Shown here: positions 46,105-59,324 of the stretch, piece after piece
Layout: each line of letters starts with the position of its first letter
How positions within the stretch are numbered: the first letter of the stretch is position 1
Source of the DNA: Argopecten irradians
Taxonomy: Eukaryota > Mollusca > Bivalvia > Pectinida > Pectinidae
Reading direction: 5' to 3'
Length of the DNA stretch: 64,000 nt
Assembly (NCBI RefSeq): GCF_041381155.1
Contig: NC_091144.1
Coordinates: forward strand, 35,255,262 to 35,319,261
The notes under the pieces: model-generated
The model's database searches: none
Seen by the model: only the letters and a program-made list of their open reading frames with translations
What the model was told of the DNA's origin: nothing
Made by a program: the position numbers and the translations under genes

Positions 46105-47510
46105 CCCAGTGGGCACACAACATCCGGAGGACGTTTTTATTAGGTCCGATCGCAACGTTGCATTTAGGTTGCAAAAAGGTTGCAAATGAAAGTTTGGGGA
46201 ACGTTTTTTGACAACGTCCGCCGAATGTTTTCATATAATGTTTTCACAACGTTTGTATGTTACGTTGTTTATTTTCATTATTCTAGTATTTTGAAGTACA
46301 ATAACAACAAAATATAGTGTTTATATAATATTTTAATGTCTTCTGCTCATCCTGCATGAAATAGGTGCAACAACTTCCACCTAGACTGTTTGTGTAGGAG
46401 CCATTTCACGTACTTCCGTGTGTACTTATATAAGCATTCTCATCTGTAAAAGAAAAACAGAATAAAATATTAAAAATCTATATAATGATTTAGACGATAT
46501 ATTTTTCATGTGCCGGTACGTTATTACATAAATAAAAACACAAATAGGATACAGGCACATCAGGGAATTTGTATAAGTTAATGTATATGTGTATACATAC
46601 TCAAAATACTGACTACACATATAGATAAAATAACTTACCGCGATATAATATAATAAACACATTCTTTTAAAAACAAGTTTGTATACGAATCAACAAAGAC
46701 TTACCTTGAAATATCTGTCGATATCTGGAAGTTATATATCCTGTTTGGATGCTGTCGAGGCTAAGAAATGTTATCGGTGTGAAGCACGTGTGTACACAAA
46801 GTTTGAATGAACAAAGAACCGGAAGTGAAAATAACCGCGCAAACACCAAACAAATCTTTACGAGTTTCCACTCCTAGTTTCTGTAGTGTGCGGGGAAAAT
46901 ATGTAAAATGTCATATAAATAAAATCACAATTTATTGGTATAAAAAGACGCTTTATTCTAATGATTTTAATTTTTTGTTTTAAATAGTTAATACCGACCC
47001 CTAGCGGATAAACTTTAAAATGAAAGGGAGGTAACACAACTCTTTTATCATAACTCGGTAGTTTACATATTTGACGTAATAATCGGTATGTAAACTTGGT
47101 ATTTATAATTATACTTTTTGTTTTGTTTTCATCTATTCAATTAATACCTATAGTATCTGTAATTAAAAAAATAAAACTATTTAAAAGTACAAAAAATGAT
47201 TAATTATTTTTTTATTAGTTAATAATTATTGAAAAAAAATATAAGGCCTACTTGTATGTATCATTATTTGAATAGATTCATTCGCTTCCTTTAAAAGTTG
47301 TTTCCAACTATAATACTTTTTGAAATATATTAAATTATTGTCAAAATTTTTTTTTCCTAACCATATAAAAACATTCTCAGGACGTCAAGTGCTAATGTCG
47401 TGAGGACGTTTGGAGAAAAACGTTCTCACAACATTGTCAGAATGTCCCCGACGTCGCAACCTAAATAAAACGTTGCCAAAATGTTGTCCGGACGTTATGT
47501 GCCCACTGGG
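46105..47510. mobile_element. 1.4-kb TIR element nested in element A
   Basis: Terminal inverted repeats CCCAGTGGGCACACAACATC and the complement of GTTATGTGCCCACTGGG. Both ends are rich in ACGTT/AACGTC motifs, and the middle is AT-rich with no ORF of note. It interrupts flanking sequence near 46104/47511. Superfamily not assigned. Confidence 0.8.
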
Positions 47511-48161
47511 ATATATTGTACTTGTAAAATATCTATGTATGAGCTAATTTATTTTCACATCTTTGACAGCTACATGCATGGAAGTTGTATGGAGCGTTTT
47601 CGTGTGGTTTTAAATGGGAAATTATGTTACGATTATTTGTATTTAACCAGAGATTTAAATATCATTACTATTGAAATCTCTGATTTAACCTTCATGATTC
47701 GTTTGATGTAAAATACGACGAATGCGATGCTGCAATAATTGCCTCTTGTCGGGGCCCCATCTCTGCATCGGCCGAATATTTGTGTCGATTTCCATGTATA
47801 AAGATGCTTTTATCGAAAAATGATTACAAAGCATTGTCATTAATGTAAGAATACTTCATTTGCATCAAATGTATCATCTCAAAACAACAATTTACATACC
47901 GCATTAGTGGTTTATCACACGAAACGAAACCGACACGACCGAGAAACACATGTCCATGTTGACATTTCCACGCAGCCTCGTTTTCAAAGAGTTTGGCAAT
48001 TTATATTTAGAACTGTGCTAAATTTACACGGGGCTTCCCCAAAATTTCAATGGTCAAAACTGGACACCGTAAGCAGAACTTGACCATCATTATGGTATAC
48101 AATGACTTTTGGAAGGCCAAAGAACGCATTTAGACTGGTTTCCTTTGCCCGACTATTCACT

Positions 48162-49068
48162 TTAAAGGTAGGTTTCGCCCAACCAAATAATTTTTTTGTC
48201 ATATCCGATAAGCGAAAAACATTTTAAAAAATACATCAATTTAATTTCTAAATGCGTATGATATTGAACAAATGTATCTTGAATACAAAATTGAAGGAAA
48301 TCCTTGATTTATACCGATGTCAGGCTGACAGGATAACATTCAAATGAAGCTGCGATGGATTGTGTTGTCGAAGCTTGGCTCATGCGCATTGTTTCGCACT
48401 AAACATAAACAAAATGGGTGAATATAAGCCTGTGAAGAAAAAAATGTATCTGAATCGGCAACAAAGAGGAGGAAATTAGAATGGAATCGGTAGCACCCTA
48501 GGATATCTCTAGGGAATGAAATTCAGAGATGGCATGTAGCAATAGAAGAAACAGAAGCCACATCTCAAGCGGAACTCGCCCGATTCTATTGGGACTCATG
48601 TTGCACATGGTGAGTTAAATTTCAAAACATATGCTAGAGCACATACAGCAGCAGACTAACAACATAAATGTTTGATGTACTAAGCTAGCGAGCGTATGTA
48701 AGTAACTTGAAGTGTTCTATATATATTATGTATAAACAATCCATCGCACTTCGACTGTTTTTTTTTTTTTTTTTTTTTTGACTAAACATGCCGTGACAAG
48801 ACTATCACTTCTAACCGACATTTTGTTGCACGCTTCCGTTTGTTGATGCGGCCTCGTGTTGGTAAAAAAAAATTACGCCATGTTCCATGTAAAGCTTGAC
48901 TTCGCTCTATTTTTAGAGGAGTATTTTCCTGGTCAAGCTAGGCAATGACCACCCATATTCTTCGTTGTATGCATCGAAAATGAACTGAAGATTATATCTC
49001 TGTACAGGATAAATTTCAATTTCGTATTCTTTATATACAGTATTTCATTGGGCGAGACCTACCTTTAA
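48162..49068. mobile_element. MITE-B, copy 2
   Basis: Equivalent of 12800-13698. Here the left TIR is intact (AGGTAGGTTTCGCCCAA) and the relic exon reads more cleanly (ISLGNEIQRWHVAIEE and QAELARFYWDSCC) up to a GTGAGT donor-like site at about 48608. The poly-T tract is shorter. Confidence 0.85.
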
Positions 49069-49786
49069 TATTGACTATTGCTAAAATTGTTTTGAAGTTT
49101 TGACAACGTGGGGTACGACAGAGTGACCCTCTGTGTCCGTATATTCTTCATGTAGAACTCCTTAGATCGGCTTTAAAAATCAACCAAAGTGGTATTACCA
49201 TAAACATTTTTTTAGTAAACCATCACTTACATTATCTTATAACCTAGTTTCTCTTTAAACAAGATTAAACATGTTAAAAGCTTTTACATGTCTTTCAAAT
49301 AAATCCTGAAAAAAGTTATATGGATTGAGACAAGATAGGTTATGTGACAAAAACACATTCACTGAACGAAAGCCAGATAAAATAAATAGAAATATTATTA
49401 TCTATTGCTTGCAATTACATGGGTGATGTATATTATATTATATTTCAGAAACTTTTTTTTATTTTAAAATTGAATTGTAAAGCAAGAAGGCCAGATTTTT
49501 GTAGTCATTTTCTTATATTTACGTATATGTATTTGATGATTTAGAAGGAAACATTGAAAAATAATGTCAGAGTACTACATCTTAGACTTTAAATTAAGGT
49601 TATTTTGTACAAACTACATGTTTAAGCTTTGCTTGCCTACTGTATAAAGTTATGATTGGTACGAGTCTTATCAATTGTATTGCATTACCAAGGATAATCA
49701 TGTCGGCATTGGGTTTTTTTTCTGCATGAACATGATTTAGTAAAAATGTTACTGTATATTCTACTGTTCTACTGTTCATCCTCGGA

Positions 49787-50127
49787 TATACCGCAGTCTT
49801 CCAAAACACGCAATATGCATTGCATACACGCTACATACATGGGAGGCCTTCCTTATATAATCATAGCTGGTAAAGTTATATGTGCCGTATTTTTCATATT
49901 CAGGAATCACGATAAGCCTTTAATATGTTATTTAGTAACAAAAGTTACCAACATTTTGAGAATTGTAGCATTTTCAATGCATAGGCTTTGATTTTACAAG
50001 TACAAATAAGAACTGGAAATGATTTTAATGCTAACATTATTATATTCACTTCTATAGTACATAGTTTTCGCCCAGCTACGGCCATACATCACTTTAATAG
50101 GTCTTTAATTAATTAAATAAACAAACA
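49787..50127 (+). mobile_element. Older SINE with an internal insert, copy 2
   Basis: Counterpart of 15014-15353, with target-site duplications ATCCTCGGA (49778-49786) and ATCATCGGA (50128-50136). Confidence 0.7.
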
Positions 50128-50136
50128 ATCATCGGA

Positions 50137-51218
50137 ATGTTCTGTATGTGATCATGACGTCACGGTAAATAAAATTAAGTAGGTCACATTTGTTTGATAT
50201 ATTGTTTTGGCTATTTATTGTACTGAAGCGTGAATGCTCTTTCATTATTATTTTTTTCACGTACTTTATGAGGTGATTTAGTATTGCCTTTTTGAACTGT
50301 TATGGAACCTAGAAATTAGTGAAGAGTTCAGAATTTGGAGCAGATCGTTTTCAGTGTCAGAAACATATCTTTCTGGTGTCGATTGAATATATTCTGAGAG
50401 AGAATGGAGAAAAGTTTTGATTATTAGAGTAAGTGTCTATATATATGTTTTTAAAAGTTGTTATTGTTGTTGAGCAAATTCCAATTTTTGTGTGTCGGAA
50501 ATGAAGTGCGTTTTAAGAACAAATCATTTAAATTATAAACAACTATTCCATGCATTACTACTTAAAGAATGCCTTTTTTAATCTCTATATAGATATTTGA
50601 ACGATAATCTACTTCCCGACAAATAATCATCAACCATTGTAACCAAGTTCAAGCCCGGGATATGTGCGTCAATTTTATCAAAATCACCGAACGGCTAATC
50701 GTACGGCTAGATGTAACGCTGAATAAATAACAATTTTGAGTTGACAGGTTATTGTAGGAATACGAAAGCATGCAATCCGATGACGTCACACATCCGATTT
50801 TAGGAGTGGTTTGTCCTGCATCTGCATACAGCGATCAAAGAACAGCAGTATGACGTCATTCGATTAATAATGACGATAAGAACAATTTGTGACGTGACAC
50901 TGAAGTAAGAAGTTCGAGTCCAAGGTTAAAATCTCGCCTAATTAGTAGTCTGGAACGTCTACTGGAATATCAATTTATTTATCCAACATCAAACACATTT
51001 ATAAAACGGCATGGGAGTGGAATAACGCGACGTATTGTGTAACCTTTTACCTGTCGTTTTTTTTAATCGGTTTTCATCGTTCTGACGTATCATAATTATA
51101 TATCCCGGTTCACGTTCGTTTAGTCAATGCAGGAAAAAAATCCTGAGTACACACAGGCAACTAAGGCAGTTATTGTGACGTTTTTCTCATCATAGTCCTC
51201 ACCCAGTAAAGGTTTGAC
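50137..51218. other. Region 3' of fucosyltransferase copy 2, no gene seen
   Basis: Counterpart of 15363-16480, with the same CRE-like sites. No coding sequence recognised. Confidence 0.4.
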
Positions 51219-52481
51219 CTAAGGAGTCAGATCCGATGCATTATGGCATGCTTGTTTTCCGTTTGGGTTTATGTGCCAAGCTGCTACGTCACGGTAAACA
51301 CGGCGGTGTTTCTCCGGATTGTTTGTCTTTCACAATACTACAAAATGCAGCGTTCCATTAAAAAACATGTCTTCTGTTTCGTAATATTGCTTCCATTCAA
51401 AATATTCCAAATAAGCTGTCTTGTTGTTAGCTAACGTCTTCATATGTTGAGCAAGTTCTTTCACAGATTTGTAGTCGTTTGTGTTAAGGTAGGAATGAGG
51501 GGGGTGAAATATGGTTCTGTTACTGCCATCTCGTATTACTGGCACTATTGGATGCTGCATGACACGATGTTGAGATTTTTCTGTCGTGTAATCCCAACAA
51601 AGGGCATTTTCAAATGAAAGAAAAAACTTATACTTTGGAAGAACTGTAACGAAGCAATCTGGTTCAAGACTCCCTGATATATTAAAGCATGCACGATAGC
51701 GAAGATCGTTGTCACATTCCTTCAATTTAGTTCCGCATGATCCAAATATGTCAACTTGGATACCATGAGACTGTAAAAGTTTGATAAATTCATGTCTCTT
51801 GCTACGTGCTTTACAGTTACTTATAAACGCCACAGCCATCTTGTTCTTCTTAGCATAAATTTCATCTAAATCTTTCTGGTTGTATTTGGGTTTATTGCTT
51901 TTTCTAAAGTAGCCATGTTCGAGTGTAAAGTCAGCATCTCGGCGATATGACATGGTCCAGTTCACTTTATTCTTCAGGGCGTAAAAGCACTTCTTTTGGA
52001 AATAGTAAGTTGGACTTTCAAATTCAGCAAATATCCAGACTTGACCTGCTGGAGTTTTCTTTGGAGGGCAGTATCGCATGGCCCTTGGCTTAAAGATAAC
52101 GGCATCTACTTTGTCCATAGATATGTTTTTGTTTTTAGTTACAATACAATCGGATACCGGACAGTTTTCAAATTTCTTTCCTGTTCCCCACGTATCAACT
52201 ATCCAATCATCAAACACGGGGAAGAATTCTGGATTGTAGAAATAAATGTTCTTCTTTTTCCGAATTATACTGTTGGCTAGATAGTGAGTCGATGTGGAAT
52301 TTCCTATTGTAATATCTCTTACATATGATATATCTCCCTGATGGAATATAGCAACAGTTTCCTTTGGCGAAATGTCCAATCTATCAATGTACTTTAATAA
52401 AGCCAATCCGATGATAATGATGCTGATACATAATGTAATAGCTACAAAACGTCTGGGGGTAAATCGATGCCAAAGTTTCAT
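51219..52481 (-). CDS. Alpha-1,3-fucosyltransferase (GT10), copy 2, C-terminal frame lost
   Basis: One open frame from the ATG at 52481 covers 383 residues (52481-51330). Residues 1-11 are basic/cytosolic and 12-30 a signal anchor (FVAITLCISIIIIGLALL), giving Golgi type II topology. Then comes a stem. Catalytic-domain motifs are FAEFESPTYY (151-160), NWTMSYRRD (174-182), SNCKARSKR (221-229), VDIFGSCG (243-250) and the GDP-fucose-binding FFLSFENALC with DYTTEK (286-302). Potential N-glycosylation sites are N61, N267 and N353. Compared with copy 1, three single bases are missing near 51355, 51338 and 51325. The frame therefore ends early at a TGA but returns to register, and the normal end HNASDLTP and its TAG (51219-51221) are still present. 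An acceptor-like TTATTTTTCAG sits just before the ATG. Donor specificity follows from the family; acceptor and linkage are not readable. Confidence 0.9.
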
Positions 52482-52502
52482 TTTTCTGAAAAATAAGAGA
52501 AC

Positions 52503-52566
52503 ATTTGTTTATTTATTTATTTATCATTTATTGTATTTATTTATTTAAATTATTTATTTATTTATT
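52503..52566 (+). repeat. TTTA-type microsatellite upstream of fucosyltransferase copy 2
   Basis: Imperfect (TTTA)n matching 17762-17828. The following 700 bp to 53266 contain no recognised gene. Confidence 0.8.
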
Positions 52567-53266
52567 CACTGATTCATAACATGACTGTTTGATACACCTA
52601 AAATCTCGATAATAAGCAGGAATCGAAAATATGTCTTTAGAAATGATTTTGATTTTACTTTTACTTTGAATTTATTTTGGCCTTTTATTTCGGATTATTA
52701 ATATACTAGCTTTATACCGTTTTGACCTCATTATGGTCTTTAAATCAAGCTTTGAATTTCCTAAATGTATCTTGAAAAACAGTCAACAACAGTGTACCGC
52801 TATACGGCTCTTTTGATGTACATCAAATGATTAAATTACCTCCAGTTTTACAATGAGATAGTCCAGGGGTGTAGAGATCGTAAGTGATCAGAGTATCGAG
52901 GATGAGATTGGGTTACCTGCGTTAGTACCAATTATCTCCGCTAGGCTGCGCTCATAAATACTAGTTGTATTTTCGGAGCGAAACTTTGTGGAGGATGGAA
53001 AAACTACGATAGGCAACCCAGTCTACCTTTGAAGGGGTGTCTTGTTTACAGGTACCAAATATACCAATTTTGGACGAAGGCTTAATATTTAGACGTTTCA
53101 AATAGTTATTGTTCTTGTTGATAGATAGGGGATCTGTCATTCGGTTTCCTTCATATTAAATTTATTATTCGAGATTTGAGTTTTTCATTTTCAAATGAAA
53201 AATTCGAAACAAGTATCATAAATCGTATATGAGATCAGCTTTAAGAATTTTTTGTCAATGTAAATC

Positions 53267-53630
53267 TTAAAGATGCTCCACCGCCGACAGAGCATAAATG
53301 ATATTCATAATTTGAACAATAATTGGTGTTTAATCATGTATATATATGTCTAGTTAACACAAAATATAATATAAAATAGTTTAATTTGCCTTTGGTGCAT
53401 GCGCAATCAGTACATTATTCCACATAGGATATAGTGTAATGGATTTTTTTCGGGATGCAATTGATTATTTTCGATATTTTAAACTTGAAGTAAAATTAGA
53501 AGCTCAAACTTTTCAACGATGGTAATGGTGTAAAGTAAGTAACTTTTGTAACTGAAGAAAAATATCAAATCGTCTGCTGCTGTTTTTGATAGTGAAAAAA
53601 TACCATTTGTCAGCGGTGGAGCATCTTTAA
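53267..53630. mobile_element. MITE-C, first locus, copy 2
   Basis: TTAA-flanked element, nearly identical to 18538-18901. Confidence 0.9.
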
Positions 53631-53633
53631 CAA

Positions 53634-55960
53634 AACCACAGTGAGCTTATTGGCAAGAAAAAACAGTATAAGAAAGTCGAAGCTAGACTAAAGAGAGGGT
53701 ACAAACGACATCAAGGTAATTTAATGAATTTCCCCAGAAAAAATAATCCGGAAAGGTTTCATAAAATGTTTAAGAAAAAAGGTAGGCAAAACAATGGCCA
53801 AAATAACAAGTCAAGCTTTTTATGATCATTTTAGAAACTTGCAGCCGACAAGTGTAGATGCAAATGAAGAGGCTGCAGAGTTTTTACTAGAATATGACGT
53901 AGGTAATGGAACGGTATCGTGAAAGAGAGGTGAAAATGGCAATAAGTAAACTCAAACGTAATAAGTCTTGTGGACTTGATGGTTTGTACAATTAACTTTT
54001 TATAACAGCAAAATATTTTCTTATTCCATGTCTTACGACCATATTTAACTGAATATTTGACTCGGGACAATTCCGATCCTCATGGAGTATTGGTACATGT
54101 ATCCCTGTTTTTAAAAAATGAGATAAAGAAAATCCTTATTATTACCAAGGAATTACTTTAGTCAGTTGTCTTGGTAAAATATTCACTTCTGTGTTAAATG
54201 AAAGGCTCGTTACAGTTGATCAAAATTATAATAAATTAGCAAACGCACAATTTGGTTTCCGGAAACGTCTTTCAACGGTGGATGCCATTTTCGCTCTGCA
54301 ATGTCTGATAGATAGGGCACTAAGAAAACGAAAACGATTATACTGTTGTTTGTCGATTATAAAAAGGCATTTGATTTTGTAAATAGGCGTAATCTGTTGT
54401 GTAAACTTATAAAGGAGGGAATAGAAGGCAAAATGTTGAGAAGTATAAGAAGTATTTATGATGATGTAAGATGTGTAAAATACAATGGTACCTCAGATTT
54501 CTAAAAGGTCAACAGTGGATTATTCCAAGGAGAAATTTTGTCGCCGATATTATTTACATCGTTTGTCAATGACTTAGAAATTAATTTTAATAATGATAAT
54601 TGCACTTTATTAGAGATTCGAACCATTAATAGTTTTCCACTCATGTATGCAGATGATATGGTGTTGTCATCCGAGTCGCCAAATGATCTCCAAGTCATTT
54701 TGAATTCCTTACAGGATTATACTACAAAATTGGGGCTTACTGTTAATGTTCAGAAAACAAAAATTATTGTTTTTAGAAATGGTTGAACTATGAGAAATAA
54801 TGAGAAATGATATTACAATAATGAGCCAATTGAGGTCGTAAATGAATTCAATAATCTGGGGCTTATGTTAAACTATAACGGATTTTTTTTTAAAACTCAA
54901 AGGAATATCTCGGAACAAGGTAAAAAGCTTTGTTCGCTGTTATGAATGTATGAAATACAACTTTTTTTAACGTTGAAACCAGTCCGTATGTTAGTAGTGT
55001 TTTGAATTATGGAGGTGAAATATGGGGATTTCGAAAAGCTCCTGACATTGAAAAGGTACACAACAGCTTCTTAAAAAAAGAGCACTTGGTGTGAAGAAAA
55101 ACACTAGTAATGCTATGGTATATATTAAACTCGGAAGAGTTTCTTTATCTATTATCATGAAAATTAGAATATTTAATTACTGGATGAAACTAAAAAATTC
55201 CGACAATTGCATTTTAAAGTAATGTCGTAAAGAAATGGAATAAAATAATCATAGCTAGATTTTACAGTTGAGATTGGAATTAAATAATTGTGGTATGGGC
55301 TATGTATATATGATTTGAAATCGTTTCTTAAATCTGATTCTGATATATTTAAACTCAAGTTAGAAGATCTTTTAGACAGAAATGTGTACGTTTGATAAAT
55401 GATTCATCTAAAGGAAAATTATACAAAACATCTTATTACAACTTATTTTTGTCAACCTTATTTAAATAAATCTTTAGGCTTTAAAGTTAAGAGAAGCATA
55501 CCTAAATTTCGGTTATCTGCCCATGATTTGAATATAGAGAGGGGGAGATATAGGAATATACCTAAGAATCAGAGAATATGTTCATTTTGTAATGATGATA
55601 TTGAAGATGAATTCCATTTCGTTTTTAAATGTAAAGTGTATGAAGATTTAAGATTGAAATTTATAAAACCATCATATATGTGAATTCCTTGCATGTTTAA
55701 GTTAATTCAAATATTAAATACACAAAATGTAAAGGACTTAAATAATTTGGGTAAATATATTTCTTTTGCTTTAGAAAGATGAAAATTGCTGTCAGGTTAA
55801 GACCAAATTTTTTTACCCTTCCTCTCTCTCTTGGTTTTGGTTATGGTTTTGTAATGAGAAAAATGTCCTTATGTAGCATTATCTATTATTATGCATGTAT
55901 TTGTTGATATGTTGAGATAAGTTGAAAAACTTAAGCAAAATAAAGAATCTGAATCTGCAA
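53634..55960 (+). mobile_element. Decayed jockey/RTE-like LINE, copy 2
   Basis: Counterpart of 18905-21385 with the same RT landmarks (FGFRKRLSTVDAIF near 54250; MYADDMVLSSES near 54645). The C-terminus is cleaner (KNQRICSFCNDDIEDEFHF near 55565). Shared frame breaks show that it was dead before duplication. Confidence 0.85.
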
Positions 55961-56469
55961 ATCATATATCGACACCGTGCGAAACGGTGTTGACACATTG
56001 CGACATTAGTGAACAAAAGACCTGACCTGATAATGATTGACAGGTCACTGTATGGTACATCGATGTGTTATCATCTAGGTCGTTATCCACCTGTGTCTAT
56101 CCTATTTTATAACCATGCTAGCTGAACTATGAGTTTCGTAAAAGCAGAATGTAACCCAATATTATAGTTGAAAAAAGTTGTTTTTACGGCAAAGAAGATA
56201 TATTTACCTAATACGGCAGTGATTGTGATTACAGGATATTTTCTCTTATAAATTAAGAGAGGAACATGTTTTCTTTTTGATAAAGGTAAATGATGTCCGA
56301 TTAAAAAAAAAAATATGCATTTATAATATATACAATGTACACCTACCCTAAACTCTTTAAATTCCGCTGTGTATAGGCTATATGCATGTAGTAATCTTGT
56401 AACAGAAACATAGTTTTATATGATTACATAATATATATGTTTCTAGTTGTACAATTGTACATGTAAGCA

Positions 56470-56732
56470 AGAGTTTGTGTGTTTGTTTGTTTGGTTAATT
56501 AACGTTCTTTTAACAGCTATGGTTATGTCTAGTGGAAACATAACTTTATATTGTTATAACACTCAAGCGTGCCACCGAAGACGCCAAGCAACACCCCACC
56601 CGGTCACATTATACTGACAACGGGCGAACCAGTCGTCCCACTCACTGTATGCCGAGCGCTTAGCAGGAGCAGAAACTACCACTTTTATAGACTTTGGTGT
56701 GTCTCGGCCAGGGGACAGAACCCAGAGAACAA
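56470..56732 (-). mobile_element. SINE on the minus strand, copy 2
   Basis: Counterpart of 21903-22165, with a further small loss in the middle (around GTGGAAACATAAC). Confidence 0.85.
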
Positions 56733-57114
56733 TATTATACTATAAAATTATATGGGTCAATGAAGTAATATCAACGGTTGTTGTCCAGATAACACTAGAT
56801 CTTTATGTTTGTAGGATGGACATTACTTGTAATAGTAAATATTGGACAAATAAGTAGTTCTTACAATGTGGACAGAATATTGTTGAATTGTTGAGGTGAT
56901 CTACCCCTTTGTCAAGACAAAAAAGAACAAAAAAATACATATTAAGGACGGTAATTAATGTTTAAAAACCAAACAATGCACACATATAGAACATACAGAT
57001 AAACTATAGGGACAATGGCGCAACGTATTTTCTGCGGGATGATCCCGTAGGTCAATCGCTATAGAATTATATTAGTAATCTTTCATCCTTAATACGAAAA
57101 TACAAGTATGTTGG

Positions 57115-57871
57115 AAAATACATCTAGTTCTGTAAAAGAATTCTCGGTCTACGAAAAAATACATCTAATTTCATGATTTACGGAGAAACCGGCAGGTATC
57201 CTATTACTGTTAATATTAAACTAAGAATGATAAAATTTTGGTATACTCTTCTATCCAATGCAAGCAAACTGTCTAGTTTTATGTACAAATTGATGTGTAC
57301 TGGTCAGATTGAGGTTAAATGGATGGAATATGTTAAAAATGTTTTAGACAGTGTTTGGATACATCAGAGAAACTGTTTACCTAATATTGAATACCTACAT
57401 TCAATAATTATTCAAAAATCACGATCAATTTCTACAAACATGGTTTAACCAATTAGAAAACACGCCAAGTGGACGGACAAACTCTTTATTTAAATACCAT
57501 TTTGGCTTCGAAGAGTATCTTGTGCGACCAAATGAAAAAGACAGGAAAACAATATGCAAATTTCGAACCTCAAATATAAAATTTCCGGTTGAAACTGGAA
57601 GATGGGCTTGGATACAACGTCAAGATAGAGTATATCCAATTTGTAGCGCTTATACTTGAGACGAGTTCCATTTTTTATTTGTGTGTAACAATCATAATGT
57701 AGCCCAGTTACGTAATAAATTTATTCCAAATCACTACCACAGAAACCCTTATTTTTACAAAATGAAAGGAATGTTCTCAATATTTTATATAAAAAAAACT
57801 ATATATAAATGTCAGTTTATTCATCCAAAAAATAGTCAAGTTATTATAACACTCATTTATCACCCAGCATT
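57115..57871 (+). mobile_element. Second LINE 3' fragment, copy 2
   Basis: Counterpart of 22555-23320. Here the upstream coding runs from IYGETGRYPITV, and a stop interrupts the Cys/His region (TGA at about 57657). Confidence 0.75.
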
Positions 57872-57892
57872 GTGAGTATGTAGTTGGTAAGT

Positions 57893-59035
57893 TTATTAGG
57901 GATTTCCATTTACGGATGGAAATCCCTTTTGCTAATGTTCTGTTTTTTCTTCTTCTTCTTCTTCTTTTTCTTCTTCTTATTTTTTTTTTTTTCTTATTTC
58001 CACAAATCTTGTTAGCAGGAAATCTCACGAACGGAACACAGTACGAAGCTCAACTTTGGACATGTTATGTACGTATATGAGATCTTGAAATGTACGTTCG
58101 AGGTTTTACAAAAATGTTCAAGGTCAAAGGTCACAGACGTAACAAACTACTTTTTCTCGAACAAACTTTAAACATTTATAACTTCATTACCGTATTATGT
58201 TCGCTATCCCCATTAAGTCATTAAGGTAGATCGTTTTTTGTGCATTACATGTTATCAGAGATTATGTCAAGGCCAAGAGTTCGCTACGGGGTTAAACAAA
58301 GGTCAAAAAACGAAAATTGCCACAGAAAAGATTTGAAAGTTGGATATGAAAGGGCATGCTCTCAGAAATGTATAATGACAAGTTTCAAGGTCATCTGTTT
58401 CAAAATTGCGGAGATATAACCCTTTGAAATGGCGATTTTGTCGTTTTCCCGCCAAAAATGTACAAGGTTTCAGCGCTTTTAATACTTAACATACATGCTT
58501 AAAATTTTGAATAGACATTGCATGGATGAATGTCTACAGAACGTATTCTTTTTCATTGACCTTAACCTTAATTCAAGGTCCACGGGGTCAGAAAGCTTGA
58601 AATCTTTAAACGATTTCTCCTTAATAAGCGAGAGGCATAGAGACCTGATATTGGACCTGTGGCATGCTGAGATGAAGGGCTAAGGTTTCTTTCTTCTAAT
58701 GAATGACCTTCATCTTCATTCAAGGTCACGGGGGTTAAATAGACTGAAATATATTTAAACGACTTCTTAAAAACCAAGCGTCCTAGAGACCTGATATTTG
58801 GCATTTGGCATGCTGAGAAGCCGGGCTATCAAGTATATTCAAATTATACAATATGGCAGAGATATTGGCTCATGAAATTGGCAATTTGATCATCAAAGTT
58901 AAATACGATCGCGCCCGGTCACGAAGATCATCTCGAATTGCGTCCTTTTGGCCATGAAACTAAAGGTATAGAATGCATTTACAAGACTGCATAAGGACAA
59001 AAATCTTGAATAAAGATGTGCTTTCATGTTTTCAA
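57893..59035 (+). repeat. Hairpin-headed repeat, copy 2
   Basis: Counterpart of 23336-24480. The pyrimidine tract after the hairpin is a longer (TTC)n here (about 57948-57985). Confidence 0.65.
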
Positions 59036-59324
59036 AATATTAATATATACATCGTTAATGTTCTTTGAATACTGTTAGATTTGGCCGCCACTGAGGTGCA
59101 CAGTGTTACGTGTTAATGACTATATACAAAACTCGGTGACTCTATTTCACTTTCCACACAATACAATGACGCAAGATTATATTCCAATTATTTTATTACT
59201 GATATAATTATCTAATTCAAAAGTAATTAAATCCTACTATGACTAAATAACCTAACATGTGGCTTCTTGGGAGTTACTCGTATGACTACAAATATACTTT
59301 TTATATAGTTTTAAACTGTTATGT

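Larger units (their letters stand above)
42500..48161 (+). mobile_element. 5.66-kb TTAA-flanked DNA transposon (element A)
   Basis: Termini AGCGAATAGTCGGGCAAAG and the complement of CTTTGCCCGACTATTCACT are inverted repeats of about 20 bp, bounded by TTAA at 42496-42499 and 48162-48165. Inside are a short possible first exon at 42725, an open stretch at 44102-44552, a full SINE, a second SINE piece and a nested 1.4-kb TIR element. No transposase domain is recognised. The TTAA target with AG termini would fit a Kolobok-like family (inference). Directly to its right is MITE-B, sharing the TTTAAAG junction. Confidence 0.75.

Noticed and set aside
45923-47711. ORFs on either side of the CCCAGTGGGC element as one interrupted gene
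   Set aside because: The two ORFs run into the inserted element's ends, and neither outside part shows a recognisable domain.
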